The position numbers were made by a program, and so were the translations under genes. A stretch of DNA of 64,000 nucleotides. It comes from Lachnospiraceae bacterium (GTDB taxonomy: Bacteria; Bacillota; Clostridia; Lachnospirales; Lachnospiraceae). The stretch covers positions 39,835 to 103,834 of the forward strand of contig JAETNQ010000004.1 of the NCBI GenBank assembly GCA_021772075.1, written 5' to 3'. Under the pieces are notes generated by a model. That model saw only the letters and a list, made by a program, of their open reading frames with translations. It made no database searches and had not been told where the DNA came from. This document shows, piece by piece, positions 8,078-16,374 of the stretch; position 1 is the first letter of the stretch; the number at the start of each line of letters is the position of its first letter.

Positions 8078-8899
8078 TTATTTATATTGCAGAAGGATGG
8101 GGGCAAGGCCGTCGTGGTCGTTGTCGGTTTCGGTGATGAGATCGGCGTTTTCTTTGACATAGTCTTTGGCATTGGACATAGCGATGCCGATGCCGGCCGC
8201 CTGAAGCATGGAAATATCGTTGGCTTCGTCCCCGGCCGCCAGAGTGCGGGAAAGAGGGATATTTATCAAGGAACACAGCTTTTGTATGGCGGAACCTTTG
8301 CCGGCGGAGCCTGGGAAAATTTCAAGGTATTGGTCATTGGAGTATAGAAGGCTGACTTCCCCTTTTACAAGGGGAAGCAGGGTTTGCCGGAAATGCTCCA
8401 ATTTTTCTTTTTCGTGTATTTCAATCGCTATGCATTTGCAAGGTTCCTTGTCGAGAGCGCTGAGAACATCTTCGCAGATGATGACCGGCGTGAGAATGCC
8501 GCGCCGGTAATAATGGAGTTCTTCGCTATCGGCCGGGCTGATAATATGGGTATCCGTATAGGTATGGCAATGAACCCCCTGCTTTCTGGCGGTTTCCATA
8601 ATCAGGGAAGTCTGGGGGAATGTGAGGCCGATGCGGAAAATGACGGTATCGCTGCCGCAGTCATAGATTTCGCTGCCATTGCATCCGATCAGATACATGC
8701 CAGGGAAGTCCAAGCCGAGCGTGGCGCGCACATGGTTGACGCTTTCGATGGCCCGGCCGGAGCTGAGAGCCAGTTTGTTGCCGGCTTCCGTCCATTGCCG
8801 CAGGGCATCCATGGTGGCAGGGGTGATTCGTTTATCCGTCGTCAGAAGAGTGCCGTCCAAGTCGGTAAAGAAGATTTTAGGGTTCGATGGTTTTTCCAT
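8078..8899 (-). CDS. Cof-type HAD superfamily phosphatase
   Basis: Cytoplasmic HAD hydrolase of the Cof/YidA (C2B cap) group, which dephosphorylates sugar phosphates or similar small metabolites. Motif I is IFFTDLDGTLLT (nucleophile Asp and general acid Asp), motif II ALSSGR, motif III a Lys in AGKGSAIQ, and motif IV AAGDEANDISML. The start is MEKPSNPKIFF at 8899, with AAAGGAA upstream; the longer frame to 8974 has no ribosome site. The length of 273 residues is normal. The start lies 23 bp inside the end of the PHP gene, so the two are probably co-transcribed and coupled. The specific substrate is unknown. Confidence 0.9.
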   Translation of the reverse strand: MEKPSNPKIFFTDLDGTLLTTDKRITPATMDALRQWTEAGNKLALSSGRAIESVNHVRATLGLDFPGMYLIGCNGSEIYDCGSDTVIFRIGLTFPQTSLIMETARKQGVHCHTYTDTHIISPADSEELHYYRRGILTPVIICEDVLSALDKEPCKCIAIEIHEKEKLEHFRQTLLPLVKGEVSLLYSNDQYLEIFPGSAGKGSAIQKLCSLINIPLSRTLAAGDEANDISMLQAAGIGIAMSNAKDYVKENADLITETDNDHDGLAPILLQYK

Positions 8900-9815
8900 G
8901 ATCCATTTCCTTTCTGTTATTTCGAATAGTTTTGAGGTCGTCCAGAATTTTTTCGGGGATGCACAGTTTTCCATAACCTGTGGCCATTTCCAGACCGGGT
9001 TTGGAAGAGCCGTGGAAGTCGGAACCGCCGCTGATGCACAAATTATATTTTTTAGCCAGGGAGCGCATATGGCGTTCTTCCGCCTGGTGGTAAGTGCTGT
9101 AAATACTTTCGATGCCGACCAGCCCGTCCTCTGCCAGAATGCCCACCAGTGTGTCCAATGCTTGGTCGCTCATATGGTAAAGAGGCGGGTGCGCCAGAAC
9201 CGGCAGGCCGTTTGCCCTCAGGATCAGCTGCACTGCCTGGGAAGGAGTTACTTTTTCCCGTGGGACAAAATATTTGGACCGATCGCCGATGTAGCGTTCA
9301 AAAGCCTCCGGGATGCTTTTGATATAGCCGTGGTTCAGCAGATATTTGGCATAGTGTCCTCTTGTAATGACCGATCCGGGAAAGGCGGCCTGCAATTTCT
9401 CATAGGAAATATCGATGCCGGCTCCTTGCAGATTCGCGCACATTTTCTGGTTCCGGACAGTGCGGGAGTCTACAAAATCTTGAAGCTGCTGCTTGAAGAA
9501 GGGGGCTTCATATTCGATATAAAGCCCCAGTATATGGATGTCCTTGCCTTGGTATTCGGTAGAAAATTCGATGCCGGGGATTACTTCGAGCGGCAATGCC
9601 GGTTCGCCGGAAGGAAGAAGGGGAACTTGGCCTTCCTGCAGACGAAGATTATGGGCGGCCGCCGCTTCCATGGCTTCGGGAATTCCCTCCGTCGTATCGT
9701 GGTCCGTGAGGGCGAAGGCGGAAAGCCTTTTTTCTACGGCAAGCGCTACCAGACGGGAAGGCGTCAGGCTTCCGTCGGATTTGTTGGAATGTACATGGAG
9801 GTCTACGATATTCAT
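8877..9815 (-). CDS. PHP-domain phosphoesterase (YciV/RNase AM-like)
   Basis: Metal-dependent phosphoesterase of the PHP family, resembling YciV-type enzymes that act on 3',5'-nucleoside bisphosphates or the 5' ends of RNA. The N-terminal motif DLHVHSNKSDGSLTP and the block ALTDHDTTEG supply metal-binding His/Asp residues. Further motifs are GIEFST, PVLAHPPLY and GGSDFHG near the C-terminus. The start is ATG 9815 (MNIVDLHVHS), with AAAGGAG about 10 bp upstream; the extension to 9965 is unlike the family. The length is 312 residues. It is the upstream partner of the HAD phosphatase and lies downstream of the ABC-F gene on the same strand. The precise activity is inferred from family resemblance only. 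Confidence 0.87.
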   Translation of the reverse strand: MNIVDLHVHSNKSDGSLTPSRLVALAVEKRLSAFALTDHDTTEGIPEAMEAAAAHNLRLQEGQVPLLPSGEPALPLEVIPGIEFSTEYQGKDIHILGLYIEYEAPFFKQQLQDFVDSRTVRNQKMCANLQGAGIDISYEKLQAAFPGSVITRGHYAKYLLNHGYIKSIPEAFERYIGDRSKYFVPREKVTPSQAVQLILRANGLPVLAHPPLYHMSDQALDTLVGILAEDGLVGIESIYSTYHQAEERHMRSLAKKYNLCISGGSDFHGSSKPGLEMATGYGKLCIPEKILDDLKTIRNNRKEMDHGKTIEP

Positions 9816-9888
9816 TGCCTTTTGGCTCCTTTTTCTGTGAATGGAAGCTCCTGCCAGGCGGCTGCCGGACAGGAGCTTATGAAAAATT

Positions 9889-11526
9889 CTAATTGTCGTC
9901 TTCCGTATTTTGGTTGGTATAAACAGTACGTTTCCTCGCCATTTCATCGCTGGCAAGATATTCATCGTAAGTGGTGATCTTATCTACCAGCTGCCCGTTG
10001 GGAAGGATTTCCATAATGCGGTTTGCCGTAGTCTGGACGAACTGGTGGTCATGGCAGGAGAAAAGCTCGATGCCGGGGAATTTGATCAGGCCGTTGTTCA
10101 GGGCGGTGATGGATTCCATGTCCAGATGGTTCGTAGGTTCATCCAGGATCAGGCAGTTGGCGCCGCTGATCATCATTTTGGACAGGAGGCATCTGACTTT
10201 TTCCCCTCCTGAAAGAATATTTACTTTTTTTACGCCGTCCTCTCCGGCAAAGAGCATACGCCCTAAGAAGCCGCGGACATAAGTGACGTCTTTGACGGGG
10301 GAATAGCCGGTCAGCCAGTCTACGATCGTATAGTCGTTATCGAATTCCTTCGTGCTGTCTTTGGGGAAATAAGCCTGTGAAGTGGTCACGCCCCATTTAT
10401 AGCTGCCTTCGTCCGGCTCCAGTTCATCCATCAGGATCTGGAACAGAGTGGTTTTGGCAAGCTCGTTGCCTCCGACAAAAGCGATTTTGTCGTTATGGCC
10501 AACGGTAAAGGTAATATTGTCAAGGACTTTTACGCCGTCTATCGTCTTGGAAATACCTTCTACGGTAAGGACTTCGTTGCCGATCTCGCGTTCCGGGCGG
10601 AAGTCCACATAAGGATATTTCCGGCTGGAAGGCTTGATTTCCTCCAGTTCGATCTTTTCCAGCGCCCGCTTCCGGCTGGTAGCCTGCTTGGATTTGGAGG
10701 CATTGGCGGAGAAACGGGAAATAAATTCCTGTAATTCCTTGATTTTTTCTTCTTTTTTCTTATTGGCTTCCTTCATCTGGCGGATGAGAAGCTGGCTGGA
10801 TTCATACCAGAAATCATAATTGCCGGCATAGAGCTGGATCTTGCCATAGTCGATATCCGCAATGTGGGTGCATACTTTGTTCAGGAAATAACGGTCATGG
10901 GATACGACGATGACGGTATTTTCGAAATCAATCAGAAAATCCTCCAGCCAGGCGATGGCATCCAAGTCCAGGTGGTTTGTCGGCTCGTCCAGAAGAAGGA
11001 TATCGGGATTGCCGAAAAGGGCTTTGGCCAGCAGGATTTTTACTTTTTCATTGCCGTTTAAAGTGTTCATGACGGAATTATGGAGTTCCGTATGGATGCC
11101 GAGGCCGTTCAGGAGCATGGCGGCATCCGATTCCGCTTCCCAGCCGTTCATTTCTGCGAATTCCCCTTCTAATTCGCTGGCACGGATGCCGTCTTCATCC
11201 GTAAAATCTTCTTTGGCATAGATGGCATCCTTTTCTTTCATGATCTGGTAAAGGCGCTCGTTGCCCATAATGACTACGTCCATGACGGTATATTCGTCAT
11301 ATTTGAAATGATCCTGTTCCAGAACGGACATACGCTGTCCGGGAGTAATGAAGATATCGCCTTTCGTTGTTTCCAGTTTGCCGGATAATATTTTCAGGAA
11401 CGTGGATTTGCCGGCGCCGTTCGCTCCGATCAGCCCATAGCAGTTTCCTTCGGTGAATTTGATGTTGACATCTTCAAATAACGCTTTTTTTCCTAGCCGT
11501 AATGTTACATTGTTTGCACTGATCAT
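9889..11526 (-). CDS. ABC-F family ATPase, YbiT/YkpA-like
   Basis: Soluble tandem-ATPase of the ABC-F family (545 aa), which binds the ribosome E site and acts in translation or antibiotic protection. NBD1 has Walker A GANGAGKST and Walker B ILLLDEPTNHLDLDA. NBD2 has signature LSGGEKVR and Walker B CLILDEPTNHLDME. A charged inter-domain linker (about residues 240-310) carries the ribosome-interaction region (KEANKKKEEKIKELQEFISR). Two motifs deviate: the NBD1 signature reads LNGNEK instead of LSGGE, and the NBD2 Walker A reads GGNELAKTT, losing the usual glycine pattern but keeping Lys-Thr-Thr. I cannot tell whether these are subfamily traits. It has no transmembrane segments, so it is not a transporter. 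Resistance cannot be inferred from sequence alone. Confidence 0.9.
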   Translation of the reverse strand: MISANNVTLRLGKKALFEDVNIKFTEGNCYGLIGANGAGKSTFLKILSGKLETTKGDIFITPGQRMSVLEQDHFKYDEYTVMDVVIMGNERLYQIMKEKDAIYAKEDFTDEDGIRASELEGEFAEMNGWEAESDAAMLLNGLGIHTELHNSVMNTLNGNEKVKILLAKALFGNPDILLLDEPTNHLDLDAIAWLEDFLIDFENTVIVVSHDRYFLNKVCTHIADIDYGKIQLYAGNYDFWYESSQLLIRQMKEANKKKEEKIKELQEFISRFSANASKSKQATSRKRALEKIELEEIKPSSRKYPYVDFRPEREIGNEVLTVEGISKTIDGVKVLDNITFTVGHNDKIAFVGGNELAKTTLFQILMDELEPDEGSYKWGVTTSQAYFPKDSTKEFDNDYTIVDWLTGYSPVKDVTYVRGFLGRMLFAGEDGVKKVNILSGGEKVRCLLSKMMISGANCLILDEPTNHLDMESITALNNGLIKFPGIELFSCHDHQFVQTTANRIMEILPNGQLVDKITTYDEYLASDEMARKRTVYTNQNTEDDN

Positions 11527-11657
11527 ATAAAACCCTCTATTTTCTTATATTTTTGCCTGTTTCGGCTACTCATATCATTATACATAAAATGGATTTTTTT
11601 TCAATGAAAAATGTGGATTTACAGATGGAAAAGGTTGCCGGAGTATTTTAAAAGTGA

Positions 11658-11686
11658 TTGTCTATATGAAAATTGCATGATAGAAT
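11658..11686 (+). promoter_or_regulatory. promoter of the small toxin gene
   Basis: TTGTCT (11658-11663), a 17-bp spacer and TAGAAT (11681-11686). Transcription would start near 11693, giving a ~85-base leader. That leader contains two CCCTCC segments able to pair with the toxin's GGAGGG ribosome site. Confidence 0.65.
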
Positions 11687-11777
11687 AAGTGCATGGGAAA
11701 CCAGAGAGCTAAAGGCGGCTTGCCCTCCTGCTTTATCGGAGGGGCTACCCTCCAGACGAAAGAAAGGAGGGATGCCA

Positions 11778-11870
11778 ATGTATGTTACATATCCTGATCT
11801 GATTCAGGCTGGAATATTCATTGTCGCCCTTGTGAGTCTGCTATACCAGATTTTCAGGGGAAAGAAATAG
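11778..11870 (+). CDS. 30-aa holin-like type I toxin (probable)
   Basis: A 30-residue peptide, MYVTYPDLIQAGIFIVALVS then LLYQIFRGKK. It has a short polar N-terminus, one hydrophobic helix (about residues 10-26) and a basic tail, the layout of putative holin-like toxins (Hol-Tox, TxpA/BsrG-type) that damage the membrane when not silenced. ATG 11778 is preferred because GGAGGG sits 6-7 bp upstream; ATG 11772 directly abuts the ribosome site. CCCTCC (11748-11753) can form a 6-bp hairpin with that GGAGGG (11766-11771), which would hide the ribosome site. Long complementary segments flank the gene (11695-11728 with about 11930-11960), so full-length mRNA could fold end to end. An opposing promoter lies downstream. 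The toxin function is inferred. Confidence 0.72.
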   Translation: MYVTYPDLIQAGIFIVALVSLLYQIFRGKK

Positions 11871-11965
11871 CCGCCACTATCGGAAGTAGTGACGGCTCGC
11901 CGCTTATAGCGGTATAGCTTGTTGTTATCGGAGGGTAGGCCGCTTCTCTGGCTTTCCCTGTTTCT
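11860..11965 (-). ncRNA. predicted antisense antitoxin RNA (~100 nt)
   Basis: A minus-strand promoter at 11972-12000 would start RNA near 11965. It would run across the 3' end of the toxin mRNA, and a hairpin (11869-11897) is followed on that strand by ATTTCTTTC, a plausible terminator. This gives an RNA of about 100 nt overlapping the toxin transcript tail, the standard type I arrangement. The ends are estimates. Confidence 0.5.
11869..11897 (-). terminator. hairpin ending the antisense RNA
   Basis: The stem is AGCCG (11869-11873) with CGGCT (11893-11897), one C-A mismatch, then CACTA (11875-11879) with TAGTG (11887-11891), and a 7-base loop. On the minus strand it is followed by a T-rich stretch; on the plus strand there is none. 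Confidence 0.55.
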
Positions 11966-11971
11966 ATTATG

Positions 11972-12000
11972 AATATAACATATCATACCCGGTTATGCAA
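11972..12000 (-). promoter_or_regulatory. promoter of the antisense RNA
   Basis: Read on the minus strand, TTGCAT (12000-11995) and TATATT (11977-11972) are separated by exactly 17 bp. It points toward the toxin gene. Confidence 0.6.
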
Positions 12001-12018
12001 GGTCATATTTTTTGGCTA

Positions 12019-12047
12019 TTGTGAAGCTTTTTGCCAGGTGCTATACT
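12019..12047 (+). promoter_or_regulatory. promoter of the MFS gene
   Basis: TTGTGA (12019-12024), a 17-bp spacer and TATACT (12042-12047), about 70 bp upstream of the transporter start. Confidence 0.65.
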
Positions 12048-12114
12048 AGAAAATAACGAGAGGATGGAAAAATAGCGGAAGGGCTGTTGGAGAAAGAGAG
12101 GAACAAAAACAGGT

Positions 12115-13428
12115 ATGGGAACTGTGAAATTAAATTATAAACGGACATTTTTTATCGGACTCGCATTTCTTTCCATTTCAGGTTTTTGGCAGATGTATGA
12201 CAGCATCATTCCGCTGATGCTGCAGAACACTTTTCATCTGGGGGAGATGGTGACGGGGGCGCTGATGGCGATGGATAATGTGCTGGCTATTTTTCTCCTG
12301 CCCCTGTTCGGCACATTGTCGGACAAGGCGGATACGAAGATCGGAAAGCGGATGCCGTTTATTCTGGGCGGCACGCTGCTGGCATCCATCTTTCTGCTCT
12401 TGCTTTCAGCGGCAGATAAAGAGCGGAATCTGGCAATGTTTCTTTCGGTTTTGTTTTTGCTGCTGCTTTCCATGGGGCTGTACCGTTCCCCGGCGGTGGC
12501 GTTGATGCCGGATCTGACGCCGAACCGCCTGAGGAGCAAGGCGAATGCAGTGATTAACCTGATGGGGGCGGTAGGAGGCGTATATGCCCTGATTATGATA
12601 AAATTGCTGGTAGGAACTGGGGAAAGGCCGGATTACCTGCCCTTGTTCATCAGCATTGGCGGTTTGATGCTGCTGGCTGTGGCCGTGCTGTTCCTTACGG
12701 TGAAGGAGAAAAAGATTGCGGAGGAAATAAGCGGGCAGGATGCGGAAAGCGAGGAGGCTGCCGGAAAGGACGGAGAGGGGGAAAAAGAAACAGCCGTTCC
12801 GGGAAAGGCGGCGATGCCGAAGGAAGTAAAACGCAGCATGATTTTTCTGCTGATATCCATTTTTCTTTGGTTTACCGCATATAATGCGGTAACGACGGCA
12901 TTTTCCAGATATACGAGGGTCGTTTGGCATATGGAGGGCGGGAGCTTTGCCGACTGCCTGATGGTGGCGACGGTGGCTGCGATCTGCAGCTATATACCGA
13001 TTGGAAACATTGCCAGCCGTGCGGGACGGAAAAAGACGATTTTAGCGGGCATCGCGCTGATGAGCCTTTGCTATTTGGCCGCTGTATTCGCAGGAGCGTA
13101 CCATCCGCTGGTCAATATTGCTTTTGCGGCGATCGGGGTAGGATGGGCGGCTATCAATGTCAATTCGTATCCGATGATCGTGGAAATGAGCAAGGGGTGC
13201 GACATCGGGAAATTTACGGGAACTTATTATACTTTTTCCATGGCGGCGCAGATATTTACCCCGGTGCTGTCAGGGTTTCTTCTGGAGAACGTTTCATACC
13301 GGACGCTGTTTCCTTATGCGTTTCTGTTTTCGGCATTGGCCTTTGCGACAATGCTCCAGGTGCGCCATGGGGATTCGAGGCCGGAGAGGAAGAAGGACAT
13401 GCTGGAAAATTTTGATGTGGACGATTAA
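12115..13428 (+). CDS. MFS transporter, SLC45/GPH-like
   Basis: Twelve-helix major facilitator of 437 residues. The first half begins FIGLAFLSISGFWQMYDSII and has the loop motif GTLSDKADTKIGKRMPFILG (a G-x-x-x-D-K...G-x-R-x-P variant typical of glycoside/SLC45-type symporters). A charged cytoplasmic linker (about residues 195-240, many Glu/Lys) joins the halves. The second half repeats the fold (IGNIASRAGRKKTIL). By family it should be a proton- or sodium-coupled sugar or glycoside transporter; the substrate is not evident. The GDPD-like gene follows within 20 bp and is probably co-transcribed, hinting at phosphodiester or polyol metabolism, but this is only context. Confidence 0.85.
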   Translation: MGTVKLNYKRTFFIGLAFLSISGFWQMYDSIIPLMLQNTFHLGEMVTGALMAMDNVLAIFLLPLFGTLSDKADTKIGKRMPFILGGTLLASIFLLLLSAADKERNLAMFLSVLFLLLLSMGLYRSPAVALMPDLTPNRLRSKANAVINLMGAVGGVYALIMIKLLVGTGERPDYLPLFISIGGLMLLAVAVLFLTVKEKKIAEEISGQDAESEEAAGKDGEGEKETAVPGKAAMPKEVKRSMIFLLISIFLWFTAYNAVTTAFSRYTRVVWHMEGGSFADCLMVATVAAICSYIPIGNIASRAGRKKTILAGIALMSLCYLAAVFAGAYHPLVNIAFAAIGVGWAAINVNSYPMIVEMSKGCDIGKFTGTYYTFSMAAQIFTPVLSGFLLENVSYRTLFPYAFLFSALAFATMLQVRHGDSRPERKKDMLENFDVDD

Positions 13429-13446
13429 AATACGAAGGTGGAGGAA

Positions 13447-14283
13447 ATGACGGTTATTTTTATTATAATAGCAGTATTGGCAGTTTTGTATGTATTGGCA
13501 CTTATGCCCAGGATGTGGCATAAGCCGGATAAGGCTCCGTTCCAAGGCGTTCTGTATGCCCATAGGGGATTGCACGATAATAGGGGCGACGCGCCGGAGA
13601 ATTCCATGAAAGCTTTTGAAAAGGCGGTGGAGGGCGGTTATGGGATTGAGCTGGACGTACAGCTTTCCAAAGATAAAATTCCCGTTATCTTTCATGATTT
13701 CACGCTGAAACGGGTCTGCGGGAAGGAAGGGAAGGTGTGCGATTATACCTACGAGGAACTAAGAGCTTTTTCTTTGTATGGGACGGAGGAGAGGATTCCG
13801 AAGCTGGAAGATTTTTTAAAGATGGTGGATGGAAGGGTTCCATTGATCGTGGAATTAAAAGTGGAATGGACGGATATTTCTGTGTGTCCGCTGGCTGACG
13901 GAATATTAAGCGGTTATGGCGGGGCATACTGTATAGAGTCCTTCAATCCGCTGGCGCTGGTCTGGTATAGAAAAAACAGGAACCGGGTGATGCGGGGGCA
14001 GCTTTCCGATGCTTTTTTACAGGAAGAGGGGATGAAGGGGCTTCTTTATTTCGTATTGGAACATATGCTGCTGAATTTTATTACCAAGCCGGATTTTATC
14101 GCATATAATCATAAGTATTATTGGACGCTGTCGAGGCAGATCTGTAAAAAATTATACAGGAATCTGGCGGTGGCATGGACGATAAAGAGCCAGAAGGAGC
14201 TGGATGCGAGAAGGAAAGATTTTGACTTATTCATTTTTGATAGTTTTATTCCAGCAAGAAATGAGTCGCATACGGATCACTGA
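13447..14283 (+). CDS. membrane-anchored glycerophosphodiester phosphodiesterase-family protein
   Basis: GDPD-family enzyme that would hydrolyse glycerophosphodiesters to glycerol-3-phosphate and an alcohol. An N-terminal hydrophobic segment (MTVIFIIIAVLAVLYVLALM) anchors it in the membrane. The TIM-barrel catalytic motifs are HRGLHDN...PENSMKAFE, ELDVQLSKD (E-x-D metal ligands) and IFHDFTLKRVCG (catalytic His). The later conserved block PLIVELKVE is also present. The second HD signature and the ELK are intact, so activity is likely. The start is ambiguous: ATG 13447 with AAGG 8 bp upstream, or GTG 13438. It lies 18 bp after the MFS gene and 30 bp before the lipoprotein gene, forming a probable three-gene unit. 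Confidence 0.87.
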   Translation: MTVIFIIIAVLAVLYVLALMPRMWHKPDKAPFQGVLYAHRGLHDNRGDAPENSMKAFEKAVEGGYGIELDVQLSKDKIPVIFHDFTLKRVCGKEGKVCDYTYEELRAFSLYGTEERIPKLEDFLKMVDGRVPLIVELKVEWTDISVCPLADGILSGYGGAYCIESFNPLALVWYRKNRNRVMRGQLSDAFLQEEGMKGLLYFVLEHMLLNFITKPDFIAYNHKYYWTLSRQICKKLYRNLAVAWTIKSQKELDARRKDFDLFIFDSFIPARNESHTDH

Positions 14284-14313
14284 CTCAAAAGTTATAACAG
14301 GAGGTCGAGGAAA

Positions 14314-15180
14314 ATGAAAAGAAATGTTTGGGCGGTATTGGCTGTAGTTTTCGGAGTAATGATATTGGGAGCATGCGGAACCGGCAACGGAAATGGGAAC
14401 GCGGAAGGAGAAAATCAGGAAGGGCAGAAGCTGGAGGGAGAACTGGAAAAGGAGCAGGAAACGGCGGAAGAACCGGGGGCGGACGGCGCGCAGACGCAAG
14501 AGGCGGAAACAGCGGAAGCCGCAGGAAATATTTATGTCGAGATGAAAGAATCCGTAATGGAACTCAAAGCGGAGGATGGCACGGTAGTGTTAAAGGCCGA
14601 CCGTACCGTGCCTGTCGTTACCATATCGGACAATGAGGAAAGCGCGGCGGCCATTAACGAATATATCAACAACGAATTTCCTGACTACGATGAGGAGATG
14701 CTGGAAGCCGCAAAGAAAACTTATGCGGACCTCGGAAAAGAAAATTGGCGCGAATATGCATCGGGGGTGACTTTTTCTTCGGAGAGGACGGATTCAGAAG
14801 TAATCAGCTTTACCGCTGCTTATTATTGGGATATGGGGGGAGCGCATCCGAACAGCGGAAGGAGCGGGCTGAATTTCCGCACGGCGGACGGAAAAAAGCT
14901 GGCGCTGGGTGATGTCATGACGGATCAGGAGGCGGCAGTGGCAGCTATTAATGAATTCCTTTTGGCGGAAACAAAAAAGGAAGAATATGAAGGAATGTTT
15001 TTTGAAGGGTATGAAGAGAGCATCGCTGACATTCTGACGGAGGACAGCTGGTATCTGGGAGAAGACGGTTTCCATATTATTGTCAACGAATATATTATTT
15101 CCCCGCATGCGGCAGGAATTCTGGATTTTGTGATTCCTTATGCGGAGGCGGGCTTCCTGAAGGAGGAATTCAGGAAATAA
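14314..15180 (+). CDS. lipoprotein with DUF4163/DUF3298 (RsiV-like) domain
   Basis: Predicted surface lipoprotein of 288 residues. The signal peptide ends in the lipobox LGAC (Cys ~22), followed by a Gly/Asn and then Glu-rich linker to about residue 70. The folded part resembles the extracellular DUF4163-DUF3298 unit found in anti-sigma factor RsiV and peptidoglycan deacetylase PdaC, with the hallmark GGAHPNSG near residue 170. In RsiV this domain binds lysozyme; here there is no sigma-factor-binding N-terminus and no sigma gene alongside, so the function is not established. It has a clean GGAGG ribosome site. It ends the MFS-GDPD unit; a possible new promoter follows. Confidence 0.8.
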   Translation: MKRNVWAVLAVVFGVMILGACGTGNGNGNAEGENQEGQKLEGELEKEQETAEEPGADGAQTQEAETAEAAGNIYVEMKESVMELKAEDGTVVLKADRTVPVVTISDNEESAAAINEYINNEFPDYDEEMLEAAKKTYADLGKENWREYASGVTFSSERTDSEVISFTAAYYWDMGGAHPNSGRSGLNFRTADGKKLALGDVMTDQEAAVAAINEFLLAETKKEEYEGMFFEGYEESIADILTEDSWYLGEDGFHIIVNEYIISPHAAGILDFVIPYAEAGFLKEEFRK

Positions 15181-15191
15181 GCGGCGCAGTA

Positions 15192-15222
15192 TTCACAAAA
15201 TAGAAAAAAGAGCCGATATAAT
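15192..15222 (+). promoter_or_regulatory. possible promoter of the coiled-coil gene cluster
   Basis: TATAAT (15217-15222) with TTCACA (15192-15197) at a 19-bp spacing. The overlapping GCCGATAT resembles a sigma-28 -10 box, but no TAAA lies at the matching -35 position. Confidence 0.4.
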
Positions 15223-15293
15223 ATGCATAAACCGAAAACGAACAGGAACAAACGGATTTGTTCCGGGCATGGCAGCTTCAGGGAGGATATGGG

Positions 15294-16250
15294 ATGGCGG
15301 CAGTAACGATTCATTTGGCGGGAATCAACGGAAACACGGGCTATGGCGTTTATAACGCTTCCGGCGCAGAAAAAGGAGATAACGGGCAGGTAAAAAACGG
15401 ATCGGTTTTCCTGGGAAACCGAAAGGGCGATATTTCCGGCATGATAGAGCAGAAGCGCGCACAGGCGAGAAAACAGGCGGCAAAGGTATTGAGGGATCAG
15501 TTTGCCAACGATAGCAAGATTACGGACAGCATGAACGAGATGCGCGCCAGAAACGGAGAGATCATGAAGGAACTGACCGATCTGTCCGAACAGAAAAAAG
15601 GATTTATGGAGGAACGGGACGCGCTGCAGGAGAAATACGGAATCGATCCTGACAGCCAGGAGCAGAAAGATTTGGAGCTGCTGCGCAAGGCGAACAATTA
15701 TTTCAAAGAGGGCAATCTTGCCATATTGTCGAAGGACGAGTTAGAGAGACTGGCGAATATGGGAGAGAGGACGGATTACCAGCAGCGTTCTTTGGAATAC
15801 GATGCGGTCATCGGGCGTATCACTGCCATGGAAGCAGAGCTGGATGCGGAAAGAGTGGGAAATACCAGCGCCATTAGAGCCACCAAGCAGGCTATTCTGG
15901 AACAGGGGGGCAAAGGAATCCGGGCGGCGAAAGAAGCGGCGGAATCCATTCTCGATGCCGCTTCCCAATCCATTATCGGAATGCTCTGGCAGGATGCCAG
16001 GAACCATGTGGACGAAGAAATGGAAAAACTGGTCGAGGCAGCGAAGGAGCAGGCGGAGAAGAAGGAAGAGCAGGAAGAGAAGCTGGAGGAAAGCAAGGAA
16101 GAGAAAGAAGAGCAGGAAGAAATGACGGAGGCCATCCGGGAAACAGCATCGGAACAGGAGAAACTTCAGGGAGAGATCAAAAAGATCCTGGCGGAAGCGG
16201 AGCTGTTGGCGGATGATATGAAGGGGCTTATGGTAAACGACTTTATGTAA
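15294..16250 (+). CDS. unrecognised coiled-coil protein
   Basis: I do not recognise this 318-residue protein. ATG 15294 is chosen for its GGGAGG 7 bp upstream. The N-terminus is Gly/Asn-rich (HLAGINGNTGYGVYNASGAE) and has no signal peptide or membrane segment. From about residue 50 it is almost all charged helix: long Glu/Lys/Arg heptad-like stretches at 50-130, 165-240 and 255-318, including an extreme Glu/Lys run (KKEEQEEKLEESKEEKEEQE). A short conserved-looking hydrophobic core (ESILDAASQSIIGMLWQDA) interrupts it. It is probably an elongated cytoplasmic coiled coil. Two further small helical genes follow in the same direction, suggesting an assembly of partners. Confidence 0.7.
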   Translation: MAAVTIHLAGINGNTGYGVYNASGAEKGDNGQVKNGSVFLGNRKGDISGMIEQKRAQARKQAAKVLRDQFANDSKITDSMNEMRARNGEIMKELTDLSEQKKGFMEERDALQEKYGIDPDSQEQKDLELLRKANNYFKEGNLAILSKDELERLANMGERTDYQQRSLEYDAVIGRITAMEAELDAERVGNTSAIRATKQAILEQGGKGIRAAKEAAESILDAASQSIIGMLWQDARNHVDEEMEKLVEAAKEQAEKKEEQEEKLEESKEEKEEQEEMTEAIRETASEQEKLQGEIKKILAEAELLADDMKGLMVNDFM

Positions 16251-16374
16251 TAGAACCGGAAGAACCTGGATATTAGTGGAAAAGAATAAGGAAAGCTAAG
16301 GAGAGCGCAGATAGAGGATGGAGTCCATGGTTATCTGCGCTCGACTGTTATTAGAAGGCAGAGGGAGGCGGCAT

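Noticed and set aside
8679..9977. 432-aa open frame on the plus strand
   Set aside because: It lies opposite the PHP and HAD genes, which carry intact catalytic motifs; the composition is that of a shadow frame.
15200..15224. Sigma-28 flagellar promoter before the coiled-coil cluster
   Set aside because: GCCGATAT fits the -10 element but no TAAA occurs 15 bp upstream.
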